Positions 18,546 to 29,312 of a stretch of 64,000 bases of DNA are shown one piece after another. The DNA is taken from positions 22,943,427-23,007,426 of the forward strand of contig CM119268.1 in NCBI GenBank assembly GCA_051294375.1, read 5' to 3'. Origin of the DNA: Paraspadella gotoi (Eukaryota; Chaetognatha). Each line of letters begins with the position of its first letter. Position 1 is the first letter of the stretch. The notes beneath the pieces were generated by a model. The model had not been told where the DNA came from and did no database searches. It was given only the letters and a program-made list of their open reading frames with translations. Both the position numbers and the translations under genes were made by a program.

Positions 18546-18764
18546 ATTAACACTTATCAATAATTACTGTCTCTTCAAAAATGTCAAAAATCTTATCTAA
18601 AGTTATCATTGTAGTAGAGTAGGCGTGGATTGATTGGTCAATGAGAAGCCAAGAGAAGCGAATCATTTGGCCAATCAAATCAAACTTTCGATTCGATGTT
18701 ATAACCTAATCTTATTTCGAATCTCTTTAAAAATTTTTTGGGCACCAACAAGAGTAGAGAAAAT

Positions 18765-19015
18765 AACAAATTTTGATTCTATAAAATTGGTACAACCAAT
18801 ACAAAAATTATCCATTTGTTCGATAAATAAGCTATCTCGCCCCTGACTTTGGACAGGCTTTGNNNNNNNNNNNNNNNNNNNNNNNNNGTGGTTTAAAGGT
18901 TTCCATCATTCTTTCAAAGATAATGACATAGCAAGTCCCTGCAAGCTTTTCAATCAAGACTCTCTCACAGTCTAGTTTATTCACGTCAGCGTGCCTGGCT
19001 TCCCTATCAATGAGT
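18765..19015 (+). mobile_element. Dispersed ~200 bp repeat, copy split by gap
   Basis: Same family as 7742-7960. The 25 N gap at 18863-18887 falls inside it, which suggests the repeat broke the assembly. Confidence 0.7.
18863..18887. other. Assembly gap, 25 N
   Basis: 25 N between sequence unique to 17-18.8 kb and the first copy of the ~2.9 kb tandem duplication. Confidence 0.97.
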
Positions 19016-19082
19016 GAGAAAATATGAGCGCTTGTATTCGAATAATATTATTTTATTTATTTATTTATTAACGCGACCGACC

Positions 19083-19258
19083 CAAAAGATCGAAAGAGTT
19101 GGTCAATCCCCGCCATGAATGAGCGTCAACTTGTTTCCTCAGTCGAATGAATTCCCAAACTTCCGTGGGATCAACTTTCATCCCCCCAGTCGTGGGCGGA
19201 GCTTCGAGGGAAATGCCTTGCTCCTCGTCGAGTGTCACGAGGAGGTTGTCGGCCTGAG
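19083..19258 (-). pseudogene. Frameshifted copy of QRICH2-like exon 2
   Basis: Copy of exon 22168-22000. Extra bases near 19112 (CCATGAATGAG instead of CCTGATGAG) break the frame after RLRKQVDAH. Probably a read error in a duplicated copy. Confidence 0.7.
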
Positions 19259-20180
19259 GGAAAGGGGAGAGGGAGAGAGGGGAAGAAGGAGAGGGAGGAA
19301 GAAGGGAGAGGGAGGAAGAAGGAGAGAGGGGAAAGGGAGAGGGAGGAAAGAGGGAGAGGGAGGAAGAAGGGAGAGGGAGGAAGAAGGAGAGAGGGGAAGA
19401 AGGGACAGGGAGGAAGAAGGGAGAGGGAGGGAAGAAGGAGAGTGAGGAAGAAAGGAGAGGGAGGAAGAAGGGAGAGAGGGGAAGAAGGGAGAGGGAGGAA
19501 GAAGGGAGAGAGGGGAAGAAGGGACAGGGAGGAAGAAGGGAGAGGGAGGAAGAAGGGAGAGGGAGGAAGAAGGGAGAGGAGGAAGAGGGAGAGAGGGGAA
19601 GAAGGGAGAGGGAGGAAGAAGGGAGAGAGGGGAAGAAGGAGAGAGGAGAGGGAGGAGCAAAGGGAGAGGGAGGAAGAAGGGAGAGGGAGGAAGAAGGAGA
19701 GGGAGGAAGAAGGGAGAGAGGGAAAGAAGGGAGAGGAAGGAAGAAGGGAGAGGGAGGAAGAAGGAGAGAGGGAAGAAGGAGAGAGGGGAAGAAGGGAGAG
19801 GGAGGAAGAAGGGAGAGAGGGAAGAAGGGAGAGAGGGGGAAGAAGGGAGAGGGAGGAAGAAGGGAGAGGGGCGGAGGAAAGGAGAGGGAGGAGGAAGGGA
19901 GAGGGAGGAGAAGGGAGAGGAGGAAGAAGGGAGAGAGGGGAAGAAGGGAGAGAGGGGAAAGAGGGAGAGGGAGGAAGAAGGGAGAGTGAGAAGAAGGGAG
20001 AGGGAGGAAGAAGGGAGAGGGAGGAAGAAGGAGAGGGAGAAGAAGGAGAGAGGGAAAGAAGGGAGAGGAAGGAAGAAGGAGAGGAGAGAAGAAGGGAGAG
20101 GGAGGAGAAGGGAGAGAGAGGAAGAAGGGAGAGGGAGGAAGAAGGGAGAGGGAGGAAGAAGGGAGAGGAGGAAGCGAAAA
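19255..20180. repeat. Purine satellite, GGGAGAGGGAGGAAGAA type
   Basis: About 925 bp of almost pure A and G on the plus strand, in degenerate units of about 15-17 bp. Open frames on both strands here are composition artefacts. Copies are at 22170-23130 (with a gap) and 24823-24990. Confidence 0.95.
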
Positions 20181-20299
20181 ACGGAAATGAACATTAGGAG
20201 GAAAAAGAAAAGAATATAAGAGGGAAAAGTGGAGTTGCTTGTGAAATAATTTATTTCAAATATTAGACAGAAAATTTATGATTAGAAAGATAAGACCAC

Positions 20300-20480
20300 A
20301 TTAACTCACGAATTGATATGAGGTTGAGCGCTAAGAGGGCTGAAGACTACCAACCATGACATTGAGTTGTTTTCCAGGTCCCCAAGGAGGCTTACGAACG
20401 TCACACGCTACTCGAAGAGTAGGTATCAATCAGCACATCATGGTCACGAGCTGAGGCTCTACTCATATTTGAGCCACCGG
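20300..20480 (+). mobile_element. SINE-like dispersed element
   Basis: Contains GGGCTGAAGACTACCAACCATG and TTTTCCAGGTCCCCAAGG. A related block is at 40325-40435 (GGCTGAAGAGTGAAGAGTG, TTTTCCAGGCCCCCAAGG). Copies at 23285-23445 and 25140-25310 belong to the tandem duplication. Confidence 0.35.
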
Positions 20481-20660
20481 TCAATAATAAACTAAATGTC
20501 TTTGATTATATTTCGGGCGGAGTGAACTTCCCGCAAATCACGATAATTTACAAATCTTTTCCTCCTTTCTCCGCGCGTGACTCTGGTCAGGCGCCAGGCC
20601 GTATCAGTTCATTCTTAATTCCTTTACAGTCCAAACCATAACAACTTGCCCCCCTCTACT

Positions 20661-20815
20661 TTCCAGCACCTTGGCGTGAATCATGAGCTGCTTGAGACAA
20701 GCGAGCAACATGTTGAGATCGACGCAACCGAGTTTGTGGAGTTCCGATCGCCATCTCCAACGCCTCTTGCATCCGAATCGTCCGCTTCATGAATTTTTTC
20801 TCCCGCGTAGGCATC
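20661..20815 (-). pseudogene. Frameshifted copy of QRICH2-like exon 1
   Basis: Copy 1 of exon 25643-25490, with an extra T in the Cys/Gly stretch (GAGTTTGTGG). The frame is lost after AIGTPQ. Confidence 0.7.
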
Positions 20816-20862
20816 TTTTCTTTTTTTTTTTGTTTTCGAGTCGATGTCAACCTATCACCCCT

Positions 20863-21241
20863 GGGCCTTATTTTCCCAGAACGATCCATTTCGTCTTAAA
20901 ATTTTTTTGAATCGAGCTAGTGTTTTTTTGAGTAAAAGATTAGAGGTTATGTTAAGGATTACATTTAGGATTAGCGAAGGATTGAGGTTCGGGATTTGGT
21001 TATGGGTTAGGGACAAGGATTTAATGTTTGAGCGGTTTGGGATTAGGATTTCGAATTAGGCTAAGGTTAAAGATTAGGAATAAAGATTAAGGAAAAGGAT
21101 TTAATATGAGCGGTGAGGAATTAAAAATTATGGACAAGGGTTTAGAATTAGGATTTAAAATAGATTAAGGTTTAAGAATAGGGATAAAGATTAGGGTTAG
21201 GGATAAAGAACAGAAATGGGGTTCTCTGGAAAAGAGAGCCC
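20863..21241. mobile_element. TIR element with TTAGGG-like core
   Basis: 379 bp. The left end GGGCCTTATTTTCCCAGAAC and the reverse complement of the right end, GGGCTCTCTTTTCCAGAGAA, form imperfect inverted repeats of about 35 bp. The interior is a degenerate array of ATTAGG, GGTTAGGG and AAGGATT units. No transposase frame. Tandem copies are at 23823-24203 and 25694-26075; related elements lie at 33491-34023 and near 43200-43456. Confidence 0.6.
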
Positions 21242-21999
21242 TTTTTTGAAAGTTATCTGGCGAGATATTTTATCTGATAATTCGAAACTCTTACCTTTAT
21301 TTTTTTTTATCAAATTAAAATACTATTTTCTTTTTTTTATCATTTACATTTTTTTAAAAATTCGATTCGTCGCCTTTTTTCATTAACTCGAAAGATAAAA
21401 AGTTTTTTTATCATCTTAAGAAGTTCGAATTTTCTTGACGTTTGATATTTTACTCATGTAATAATATTAATTATAATGTAATTAACAATTAATTGCTTGG
21501 AGAATTACGTCCGATGATTGACTGGAAATAAATTTCGATTTTGGATTCATGATGTAAATTCTTGTATCGTTCTGTATTTTCCGTCCTGATTTTCATTTTT
21601 AATATTATTACTATTATAAAATTCCCTTTCTATTTTATTTTCTGGTTTGATTGTATGTATTGTATTGTATTGAATGTATACATTTCTTTCTAAGTCTATC
21701 AATAAGCAAGGTTTATGTTAAATTTATTCATATATGAACTTAGGAGGAACAAAAGTAAATCACTAAATAATATGAAATTGGTAACAACCAATATAAAATT
21801 ATCCTTTCATTTAATAAATACAAGGCCTCCATCACTCTTACAAGATAATGACATATCAGATAGCTTTCAATCAAGACTCTCTCACAGTCTAGTTTATTCA
21901 CGTCCAGCGTGCCTGGCTTCCCTATCAATGAAGTGAGAAAATATGAGCGCTTGTATTCGAATAATATTATTTTATTTATTTATTTATTACGCGACCGAC
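21242..21999. other. AT-rich non-coding stretch
   Basis: No exon seen; it ends in a copy of the dispersed repeat (21770-21945) and a short ATTT run. Repeated at about 24204-24822 and 26076-26600. Confidence 0.6.
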
Positions 22000-22168
22000 C
22001 CAAAAGATCGAAGAGTTGGTCAATCCCCGCCTGATGAGCGTCAACTTGTTTCCTCAGTCGAATGAATTCCCAAACTTCCGTGGGATCAACTTTCATCCCC
22101 CCAGTCGTGGGCGGAGCTTCGAGGGAAATGCCTTGCTCCTCGTCGAGTGTCACGAGGAGGTTGTCGGC
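22000..22168 (-). CDS. QRICH2: QRICH2-like gene, exon 2 (intact copy)
   Basis: Acceptor CCTCAG, then 56 codons reading ADNLLVTLDEEQGISLE...KVDPTEVWEFIRLRKQVDAHQ...DQLFDLL, and donor GG|GTCGGT in phase 1, matching exon 18195-18071. The W-x-x-x-x-LRK-x-V...LxDLL pattern matches the conserved helix of C16orf96/QRICH2 proteins. Entry is phase 0, whereas exon 1 ends in phase 1, so a small exon between them is missing or lost in the duplicated region. Confidence 0.68.
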
Positions 22169-22211
22169 CTGAGGGGAAAGGGGAGAGGGAGAGAGGGGAA
22201 GAAGGGAGAGG

Positions 22212-22236
22212 NNNNNNNNNNNNNNNNNNNNNNNNN
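22212..22236. other. Assembly gap, 25 N
   Basis: 25 N inside the purine satellite of the second tandem copy. Confidence 0.97.
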
Positions 22237-23620
22237 GAGGAAGAAAGGGAGAGGGAGGGAAGAAGGGAGAGGGAAGAAGGGGAGGGGAAAGAGGGGAGAG
22301 GGGAAGGGAGAGGAAGGGAGAGGGAGAAGAGGAGAAGGGAAGGAGAGGGGAAGAAGGGACAGGGAGGAAGAGGGAGAGGGAGGAAGAAGGAGAGTGAGGA
22401 AGAAGGGAGAGGGAGGAAGAAGGGAGAGAGGGGAAGAAGGGAGAGGGAGGAAAGAAGGGAGAGAGGGGAAGAAGGGACAGGGAGGAAGAAGGGAGAGGGA
22501 GGAAGAGGGAGAGGGAGGAAGAAGGGAGAGGAGGAAGAGGGAGAGAGGGGAAGAAGGGAGAGGGAGGAAGAAGGGAAGAGAGGGGAAGAAGAGAGAGGAG
22601 AGGGAGAGGACAAGGGAGAGGGAGGAAGAAGGGAGAGGGAGGAAGAAGGGAGAGGGAGGAAGAAGGGAGAGAGGGAAAGAAGGGAGAGGAAGGAAGAAGG
22701 GAGAGGGAGGAAGAAGGAGAGAGGGGAAGAAGGGAGAGAGGGAAGAAGGGAGAGGGAGGAAGAAGGAGAGAGGGGAAGAAGGGAGAGAGGGGGAAGAAGG
22801 GAGAGGGAGGAAGAAGGGAGAGGGGCGGAGGAAAGGGAGAGGGAGGAGGAAGGGAGAGGGAGGAGGAAGGGAGAGGAGGAAGAAGGGAGAGAGGGGAAGA
22901 AGGAGAGAGGGGAAAGAGGGAGAGGGAGGAAGAAGGGAGAGTGAGGAAGAAGGGAGAGGGAGAAGAAGGGAGAGGGAGGAAGAAGGAGAGGGAGGAAGAA
23001 GGAGAGAGGGAAGAAGGGAGAGGAAAGGAAGAAGGGAGAGGGAGAAGAAGGGAGAGGGAGGGAAGGAGAGAGAGGAAGAGAGGGAGAGGGAGGAAGAAGG
23101 AGAAGGGAGGAAGAAGGGAGAGGGAGGAAGCGAAAAACGGAAATGAACATTAGGAGGAAAAAGAAAAGAAATATAAGAGGGAAAAGTGGAGTTGCTTGTG
23201 AAATAATTTATTTCAAATATTAGACAGAAAATTTATGATTAGAAAGATAAGACCACATTAACTCACGAATTGATATGAGGTTGAGCGCTAAGAGGGCTGA
23301 AGACTACCAACCATGACTTGAGTTGTTTTCCAGGTCCCCAAGGAGGCTTACGAACGTCCACACGCTACTCGAAGAGTAGGTATCAATACAGCACATCATG
23401 GTCACGAGCTGAAGGCTCTACTCATATTTGAGCCACCGGTCAATAATAAACTAAATGTCTTTTGATTATATTTCGGGCGGAGTGAACTTCCCGCAAATCA
23501 CGATAATTTAAAAATCTTTTCCTCCCTTTCTCCGCCGCGTGACTCTGGTCAGGCGCCAGGCCGTATCAGTTCATTCTTAATTCCTTTACAGTCCAAACCA
23601 TAACAACTTGCCCCCTCTAC

Positions 23621-23774
23621 TTTCCAGCACCTTGGCGTGAATCATGAGCTGCTTGAGACAAGCGAGCAACATGTTGAGATCGACGCAACCGAGTTGTGGA
23701 GTTCCGATCGCCATCTCCAACGCCTCTTGCATCCGAATCGTCCGCTTCATGAATTTTTTCTCCCGCGTAGGCAT
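23621..23774 (-). CDS. QRICH2: QRICH2-like gene, exon 1, second copy
   Basis: Same 51 codons as 25643-25490. Here the frame also runs open upstream through a Lys-rich stretch to an ATG at 23849 (MDRSGKIRPRG), part of which lies in the inverted repeat of the neighbouring mobile element. Only one of the copies is likely real. Confidence 0.5.
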
Positions 23775-25489
23775 CTTTTCTTTTTTTTTTGTTTTCGAGT
23801 CGATGTCAACCCTATCACCCCTGGGCCTTATTTTCCCAGAACGATCCATTTCGTCTTAAATTTTTTTGAATCGAGCTAGTGTTTTTTTGAGTAAAAGATT
23901 AGAGGTTATGGTTAAGGATTACATTTAGGATTAGCGAAGGATTGAGGTTCGGGATTTGGTTATGGGTTAGGGACAAGGATTTAATGTTTGAGCGGTTTGG
24001 GATTAGGATTTCGAATTAGGCTAAGGTTAAAGATTAGGAATAAAGATTAAAGGAAAAGGATTTAATATGAGCGGTGAGGAATTAAAAATTAGGACAAGGG
24101 TTTAGAATTAGGATTTAAAATTAGATTAAGGTTAAGAATAGGGATAAAGATTAGGGTTAGGGATAAAAGAACAGAAATGGGGTTCTCTGGGAAAAGAGAG
24201 CCCGTTTTTGAAAGTTATCTGGCGAGATATTTTATCTGATTAATCGAAACTCTTACCTTTATTTTTTTATCAAAATTAAAATACTATTTTCTTTTTTTTA
24301 TCATTTACATTTTTTTAAAAATTCGATTCGTCGCCTTTTTTCATTAACTCGAAAGATAAAAAGTTTTTTTTATCATCTTAAGAAGTTCGAATTTTCTTAG
24401 ACGTTTGATATTTTACTCAAAAGTAATAATATTAATTATAATGTAATTAACAATTAATTGCTTGGAGATGTACCGTCCGATGATTGACTGGAAATAATTT
24501 CGATTTTGGATTCATGATGTAAATTCTTGTATCTTCTGTATTTTCCGTCCTGATTTTCATTTTTAATATTATTACTATTATAAAATTCCCTTTCTATTTA
24601 TTTTCTGGTTTGATTGTATGTATTGTATTGTATTGAATGTATACATTTCTTTCTAAGTCTATCAATAAGCAAAGGTTTATGTTAATTTATTCATATATGA
24701 ACTTAGGAGGAACAAAAGTAAATCACTAAAATAATATGAAATTGGTAACAACCAATATAAAATTTATCCTTTCATTAATAAATAATAGTGTCCATCACTC
24801 TTACAAGATAAGACATATCAGATGGAGAGGGAGGAAGAAGGGAGAGGGAGGAAGAAGGGAGAGAGGGGAAGAAGGGAGAGGGAGGAAGAAGGGAGAGGGA
24901 GGAAGAAGGGAGAGGGAGGAAGAAGGGAGAGAGAGGAAGAAGGGAGAGGGAGGAAGAAGGGAGAGGGAGGAAGAAGGGAGAGGGAGGAAGCGAAAAACGG
25001 AAATGAGACATTAGGAGAGAAAAAGAAAAGAAATATAAGAGGGAAAAGTGGAGTTGCTTGTGAAATAATTTATTTCAAATATTAGACAGAAAATTTATGA
25101 TTAGAAAGATAAGACCACATTAACTCACGAATTTGATATGAGGTTGAGGCGCTAAGAGGGCTGAAGACTACCAACCATGACTTGAGTTGTTTTCCAGGTC
25201 CCCAAGGAGGCTTACGAACGTCCACACGCTACTCGAAGAGTAGGTATCAATCCCAGCACATCATGGTCACGAGCTGAAGGCTCTACTCATATTGAGCCAC
25301 CGGGTCAATAATAAACTAAATGTCTTTTGATTATATTTCGGGCGGAGTGAACTTCCCGCAAATCACGATAATTTAAAATCTTTTCCTCCCTTTCTCCGCC
25401 GCGTGACCTCTGGTCAGGCGCCAGGCCCGTATCAGTTCATTCCTTAATTCCTTTACAGTCCAAACCCATAACAACTTGCCCCCCTCTAC

Positions 25490-25643
25490 TTTCCAGCACC
25501 TTGGCGTGAATCATGAGCTGCTTGAGACAAGCGAGCAACATGTTGAGATCGACGCAACCGAGTTGTGGAGTTCCGATCGCCATCTCCAACGCCTCTTGCA
25601 TCCGAATCGTCCGCTTCATGAATTTTTTCTCCCGCGTAGGCAT
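25490..25643 (-). CDS. QRICH2: QRICH2-like gene, first coding exon
   Basis: From the ATG at 25643: MPTREKKFMKRTIRMQEALE, then MAIGTPQLGCVDLNMLLACL, then KQLMIHAKVLE, to donor GAAA|GTAGAG (phase 1). The AIxxPxxGxVxxxxLxxLLxxxxxH pattern is the N-terminal signature of C16orf96/QRICH2-type proteins. This is the most upstream copy and so the best candidate for the true start. A purine-rich stretch precedes the ATG, and translation might instead begin further upstream. Confidence 0.6.
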
Positions 25644-26845
25644 CTTTTCTTTTTTTTTTTGTTTTCGAGTCGATGTCAACCCTATCACCCCTGGGGCCTT
25701 ATTTTCCCAGAACGATCCATTTCGTCTTAAATTTTTTTGAATCGAGCTAGTGTTTTTTTGAGTAAAAGATTAGAGGTTATGGTTAAGGATTACATTTAGG
25801 ATTAGGCGAAGGATTGAGGTTCGGGATTTGGTTATGGGTTAGGGACAAGGATTTAATGTTTGAGCGGTTTGGGATTAGGATTTCGAATTAGGCTAAGGTT
25901 AAAGATTAGGAATAAAGATTAAGGAAAAGGATTTAATATGAGCGGTGAGGATTAAAAATTAAGGACAAGGGTTTAGAATTAGGATTTAAAATTAGATTAA
26001 GGTTTAAGAATAGGGATAAAGATTAGGGTTAGGGATAAAAGAACAGAAATGGGGTTCTCTGGGAAAAGAGAGCCCTTTTTTGAAAGTTATCTGGCGAGAT
26101 ATTTTATCTGATTAAGTCGAAACTCTTACCTTTATTTTTTTTATCAAATTAAAATTACTATTTTCTTTTTTTTATCATTTACATTTTTTTAAAAATTCGA
26201 TTCGTCGCCTTTTTTCATTAAACTCGAAAGATAAAAAGTTTTTTTATCATCTTAAGAAGTTCGAATTTTCTTAGACGTTTGATATTTTACTCGTAATAGT
26301 AATAATATTAATTATAATGTAATTAACAATTAATTGCTTGGAGATGTACCGTCCGATGATTGACTGGAAATAATTTCGATTTTGGATTCATGATGTAAAT
26401 TCTTGTATCGTTCTGTATTTTCCGTCCTGATTTTCATTTTAATATTATTACTATTATAAATTCCCTTTCTATTTTATTTTCTGGTTTGATTGTATGTATT
26501 GTATTGTATTGAATGTATACATTTCTTTCTAAGTCTATCAATAAGCAAAGGTTTATGTTAAATTTATTCATATATGAACTTAGGAGGAACAAAAGTAAAT
26601 CACTAAATAATATGAAATTGGTACAACCAATATAAAAATTATCCTTTCATTTAATAAATAAGGCCTCCATCACTCTTACAAGATAATGACATATCAGGTC
26701 TCTGCAAGCTTTCAATCAAGACTCTCTCCAAAGTACCTGGCTTCCCTATCAATGAAGTGGTATAATATTTCAAAGAATGTTTCAATTGTATGAAAATATT
26801 TCATTTTGCAAGATTTATATTTATTTAAACCATCAACCATCCATC

Positions 26846-27215
26846 CAGATTTAGAAGCAGCCCCATTGGTATCAGAACAAAGTGGCTCCCTCTGTCCTTT
26901 ACATCTTTGCAGCAACAAAAAATGATATCTTGAGTTTTCCCAGGGTCAATATTGTCAATCAATCAATAAAAGGCTGCCAGCCCTCGTCTCGTCGTCCAAT
27001 GACAAGAGTCGTCATGCTTAAAGGTCACCTTCGCCAAGTCGACGCCTGGAAAAGCCTCGTTGGCAATTAAAATCGGGCGCTTCCTTAAAGGCGCTTCGGG
27101 AATCACGATTCGATCCTGGCAAAACTTAAGATACTATTTTTTGTTGCTGCAAAGATGTAAAGGAGAGAGGAATCCGCTTTGTACTGATGCCAAGGGGGCT
27201 GCTTCTAAATCCTCC
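26846..27215. repeat. Inverted pair of ~85 bp coding-like arms
   Basis: Plus-strand 26846-26930 recurs as reverse complement at 27128-27212. The two arms translate on opposite strands to related peptides (LLQRCKGQREPLCSDTNGA on minus, LLQRCKGERNPLCTDAKGA on plus), and the plus copy stays open to 27365. Probably fragments of one mobile or retroposed gene; family not recognised. Confidence 0.55.
27029..27115 (-). CDS. Isolated 29-codon exon, unknown gene
   Basis: Between a TTGCCAG acceptor and an AAG|GTGACC donor, in phase 0, the minus strand reads DRIVIPEAPLRKRPILIANE then AFPGVDLAK. It could be an upstream exon of the QRICH2-like gene or belong to another gene. It lies between the arms of the inverted pair. 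Confidence 0.4.
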
Positions 27216-27671
27216 CTTTTATATATTGTTCATATGTTGCCAAAAAATAAAGAGGCAGTGGAAGTAAAAAAATGTCAAGGTGCTGAGGAGATGATAAAAG
27301 ATATCAACTGGTTGAGTATCTTTCTCACTGCTTTTACACAATTGTTGGTCTCCTGGTGCGTATGATGGATCACATTTCGTGTGAATCGCAGCAAAGGAAG
27401 CCAAACAACCTCAGTAGCTGCCGGTTTATTGTTCGGTGCCTCTCTCTCTCTCTCTCTCTTTGTCCAATACAAACTTATTCAACTATGGAATTAAGTTTCA
27501 GTGTTTTTAAATAGACCTTTGATAAGTTAAAAAGATTTATTTCTTACACAAACTGTGATCACCAGTAAATCCGCATAATTCATAATTCAAAATGAAGTTT
27601 GAAATAAATTCAAATTAAGAAATACAAGAAATATAGAATAATAGAATGATACAAGAACAACTTGGTGGTAC

Positions 27672-27862
27672 CGATCAGCGCCCCTGTTACTCAACCAATC
27701 AATTCCCTCCCGGTCTCGACCAATCAGCAACCCGCTTCCTAAACCAATCAGCGCCCCTCTTCTTTAACCAATCAGCGCCCACCTTCCTCAACGAATAAGC
27801 GCCCTTCCCTCCCAACCAATCAGCGTCCTTCTTCCCCTTTCCTCAACCAATCAGAGCTTCTT
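27672..27862. promoter_or_regulatory. Array of CCAAT boxes
   Basis: Seven CCAATCA motifs (six of them CCAATCAG or CCAATCAA) and one CGAATAAGC variant, spaced 20-37 bp and separated by pyrimidine spacers, 5' flanking the minus-strand exons at 27.1 and 25.6 kb. CCAATCAG is the core bound by NF-Y. It may be a promoter or enhancer, or simply a ~30 bp minisatellite; a similar array is at 54988-55172. Confidence 0.45.
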
Positions 27863-28508
27863 ATTTGAGAGAGCCCTTTCTGTTGAGATGTTGGTCCTCG
27901 ATTCCCAACGACGATGAGAATCTTCATCGTTGAGCCGAACGGCGACTCGAAGGAGTTCGCTCCTGAGGAGGGGGGGGGGTGTTGTTGTCGTTATTCTCGG
28001 CTTTTAGTCGTTGTCGTTATTCGCGGTTGTCGTTATTCGCGGTCGTCTGTTTATGTACGTTTTCTTTTCCAAGTTGTGATTGAGTTCGCGAGTTTTAACC
28101 GGAACACGCAAACTTTGCGTCGCAAAGGTTCCTGGTATTGGGCGTCTTTTTTTTTTTTTTCATTATGAAATAGGATAACTACTAACTTTGGACGGGCGAT
28201 GGGGGATTAAAGCCGCCATCACTCTCTCAAGATAATAACATAACGGAACACTGCAAGCTTTAAATCGAGAGTCTCTCACTCTCTAGTTTATGCATAACAT
28301 TTCAGAAAACGTTTCAATTGTACAAAACTTAAGTATAATACTTAAGTATTGTTAAGTATTATTTTTAATATTGGAGACTAATGAGAATCCAACAAGCAAC
28401 GAATAAGGATCATCAGGACTGTCATTAATGTCATTATGTCGTCGTCGTCGTCGTCGTCGTCTCTCACCTGTTTCCCGTCGGCTTCATCATTTTCGTTTTC
28501 CGCTTTTT
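27851..28508 (-). CDS. Possible alternative 3' exons of the CatSper-like gene
   Basis: If the last main exon splices at AAT|GTGATT (about 28996), exons 28508-28468 (KKRKTKMMKPTGNR) and 27962-27851 (SELLRVAVRLNDEDSHRRWE...SNKKL, stop) follow in matching phases 0 and 2. The second has a very strong C-run acceptor. The tail would be basic, then charged helical. Otherwise the protein ends at 28988. Confidence 0.4.
28160..28290 (+). mobile_element. Dispersed ~200 bp repeat, diverged copy
   Basis: Same family as 7742-7960, with AACTTTGGACGGGC, GCCGCCATCACTCTC and ACTGCAAGCTTTAAATC. Confidence 0.55.
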
Positions 28509-28561
28509 CTGTCGAAAATAAAAAAATAATCAAATGTGATTCGAAATTTTGAAGACGCGTG

Positions 28562-28690
28562 ATTTCGAGGTCGATGTCAATCCTAATCTAAGTTCGATGT
28601 CAATCATAATCTAAGTTCGATGTCAATCATAATCTAAGTTCGATGTCAATCCTAATCTAAGTTCAATGACAATCCTAATCTAAGTCATTT
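28562..28690. repeat. 23 bp tandem repeat
   Basis: Five copies of GTTCGATGTCAATCCTAATC-type units, followed to 28985 by a looser run of ATGTCAATGTCA-like motifs. Confidence 0.85.
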
Positions 28691-28987
28691 TTGTCTAAAT
28701 TTTAATGTAACATCATATCAATCGTTAGCTCTATAACGCCATGCCAATTTTATGTCAGTTAAATGTTTTTAAGTGTCATTTAAAGTCTATGACATAAAAT
28801 GAATGTAACGGCTATGTAATGTTTATGTCATTGTCTGGTCAACATCATGACAAATTGACATCAAATAAACAAAATGCTATGTCAATGTCACGTCGATATC
28901 AAGCTATGTCAACGTCATGTCAATATAATGCCAAGTCGATGTCACGTCGTAATGTCATATAAATATCATGCTATGTCATGTCGATGT

Positions 28988-29272
28988 TCACTTAATCACA
29001 TTTTTTTCGTCTTCGTTGACTTGAAGTCCCAAATCGTCGCAAATGCTGTAGAGATCATTCAGGTCGACTTCGCGATAAACTTCCATCTCCTTCATGATCG
29101 CCACCTTTCAATTATTGGCGAAGACAGGAGCCCGAGTTAGAATTTATTATCTTTCACTCCCTCTCTCTCTCTCTCCCCCTCCATCTACCTTTCCCCTCCC
29201 CTTCTCCTTTTCTCTCCCTCCCTCTCTCTTCCCCTTCCCTTCTCTCTCTCACCCTCTCCATCTACCTTTCCC

Positions 29273-29312
<40 letters not shown>

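Larger units (their letters stand above)
18888..26760. repeat. 2-3 fold tandem duplication of a ~2.9 kb unit
   Basis: Copy 1 is about 18888-21800, copy 2 about 21800-24822, and copy 3 about 24823-26700. Each holds a purine array, a SINE-like island, exon MPTREKK..., a TTAGGG-core element and the dispersed repeat. Copy 3 lacks the exon found at 22000-22168. Copies differ mainly by one-base indels, and gaps lie at 18863 and inside copy 2 at 22212. Confidence 0.9.

Noticed and set aside
19232-20197. Long charged or Ser/Pro-rich open frames in the purine satellites (also 8254-9147, 22016-23153)
   Set aside because: Pure-purine DNA has few stops; the frames are open on both strands and composed only of the repeat, with no splice signals.
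27914-28168. Plus-strand frame MRIFIVEPNGDSKEFAPE
   Set aside because: The opposite strand has a strong acceptor and a phase-consistent exon; the plus frame continues into GGT/CGT triplets.
28562-28690. CRISPR-like array
   Set aside because: Units are contiguous, without unique spacers, in an animal genome.
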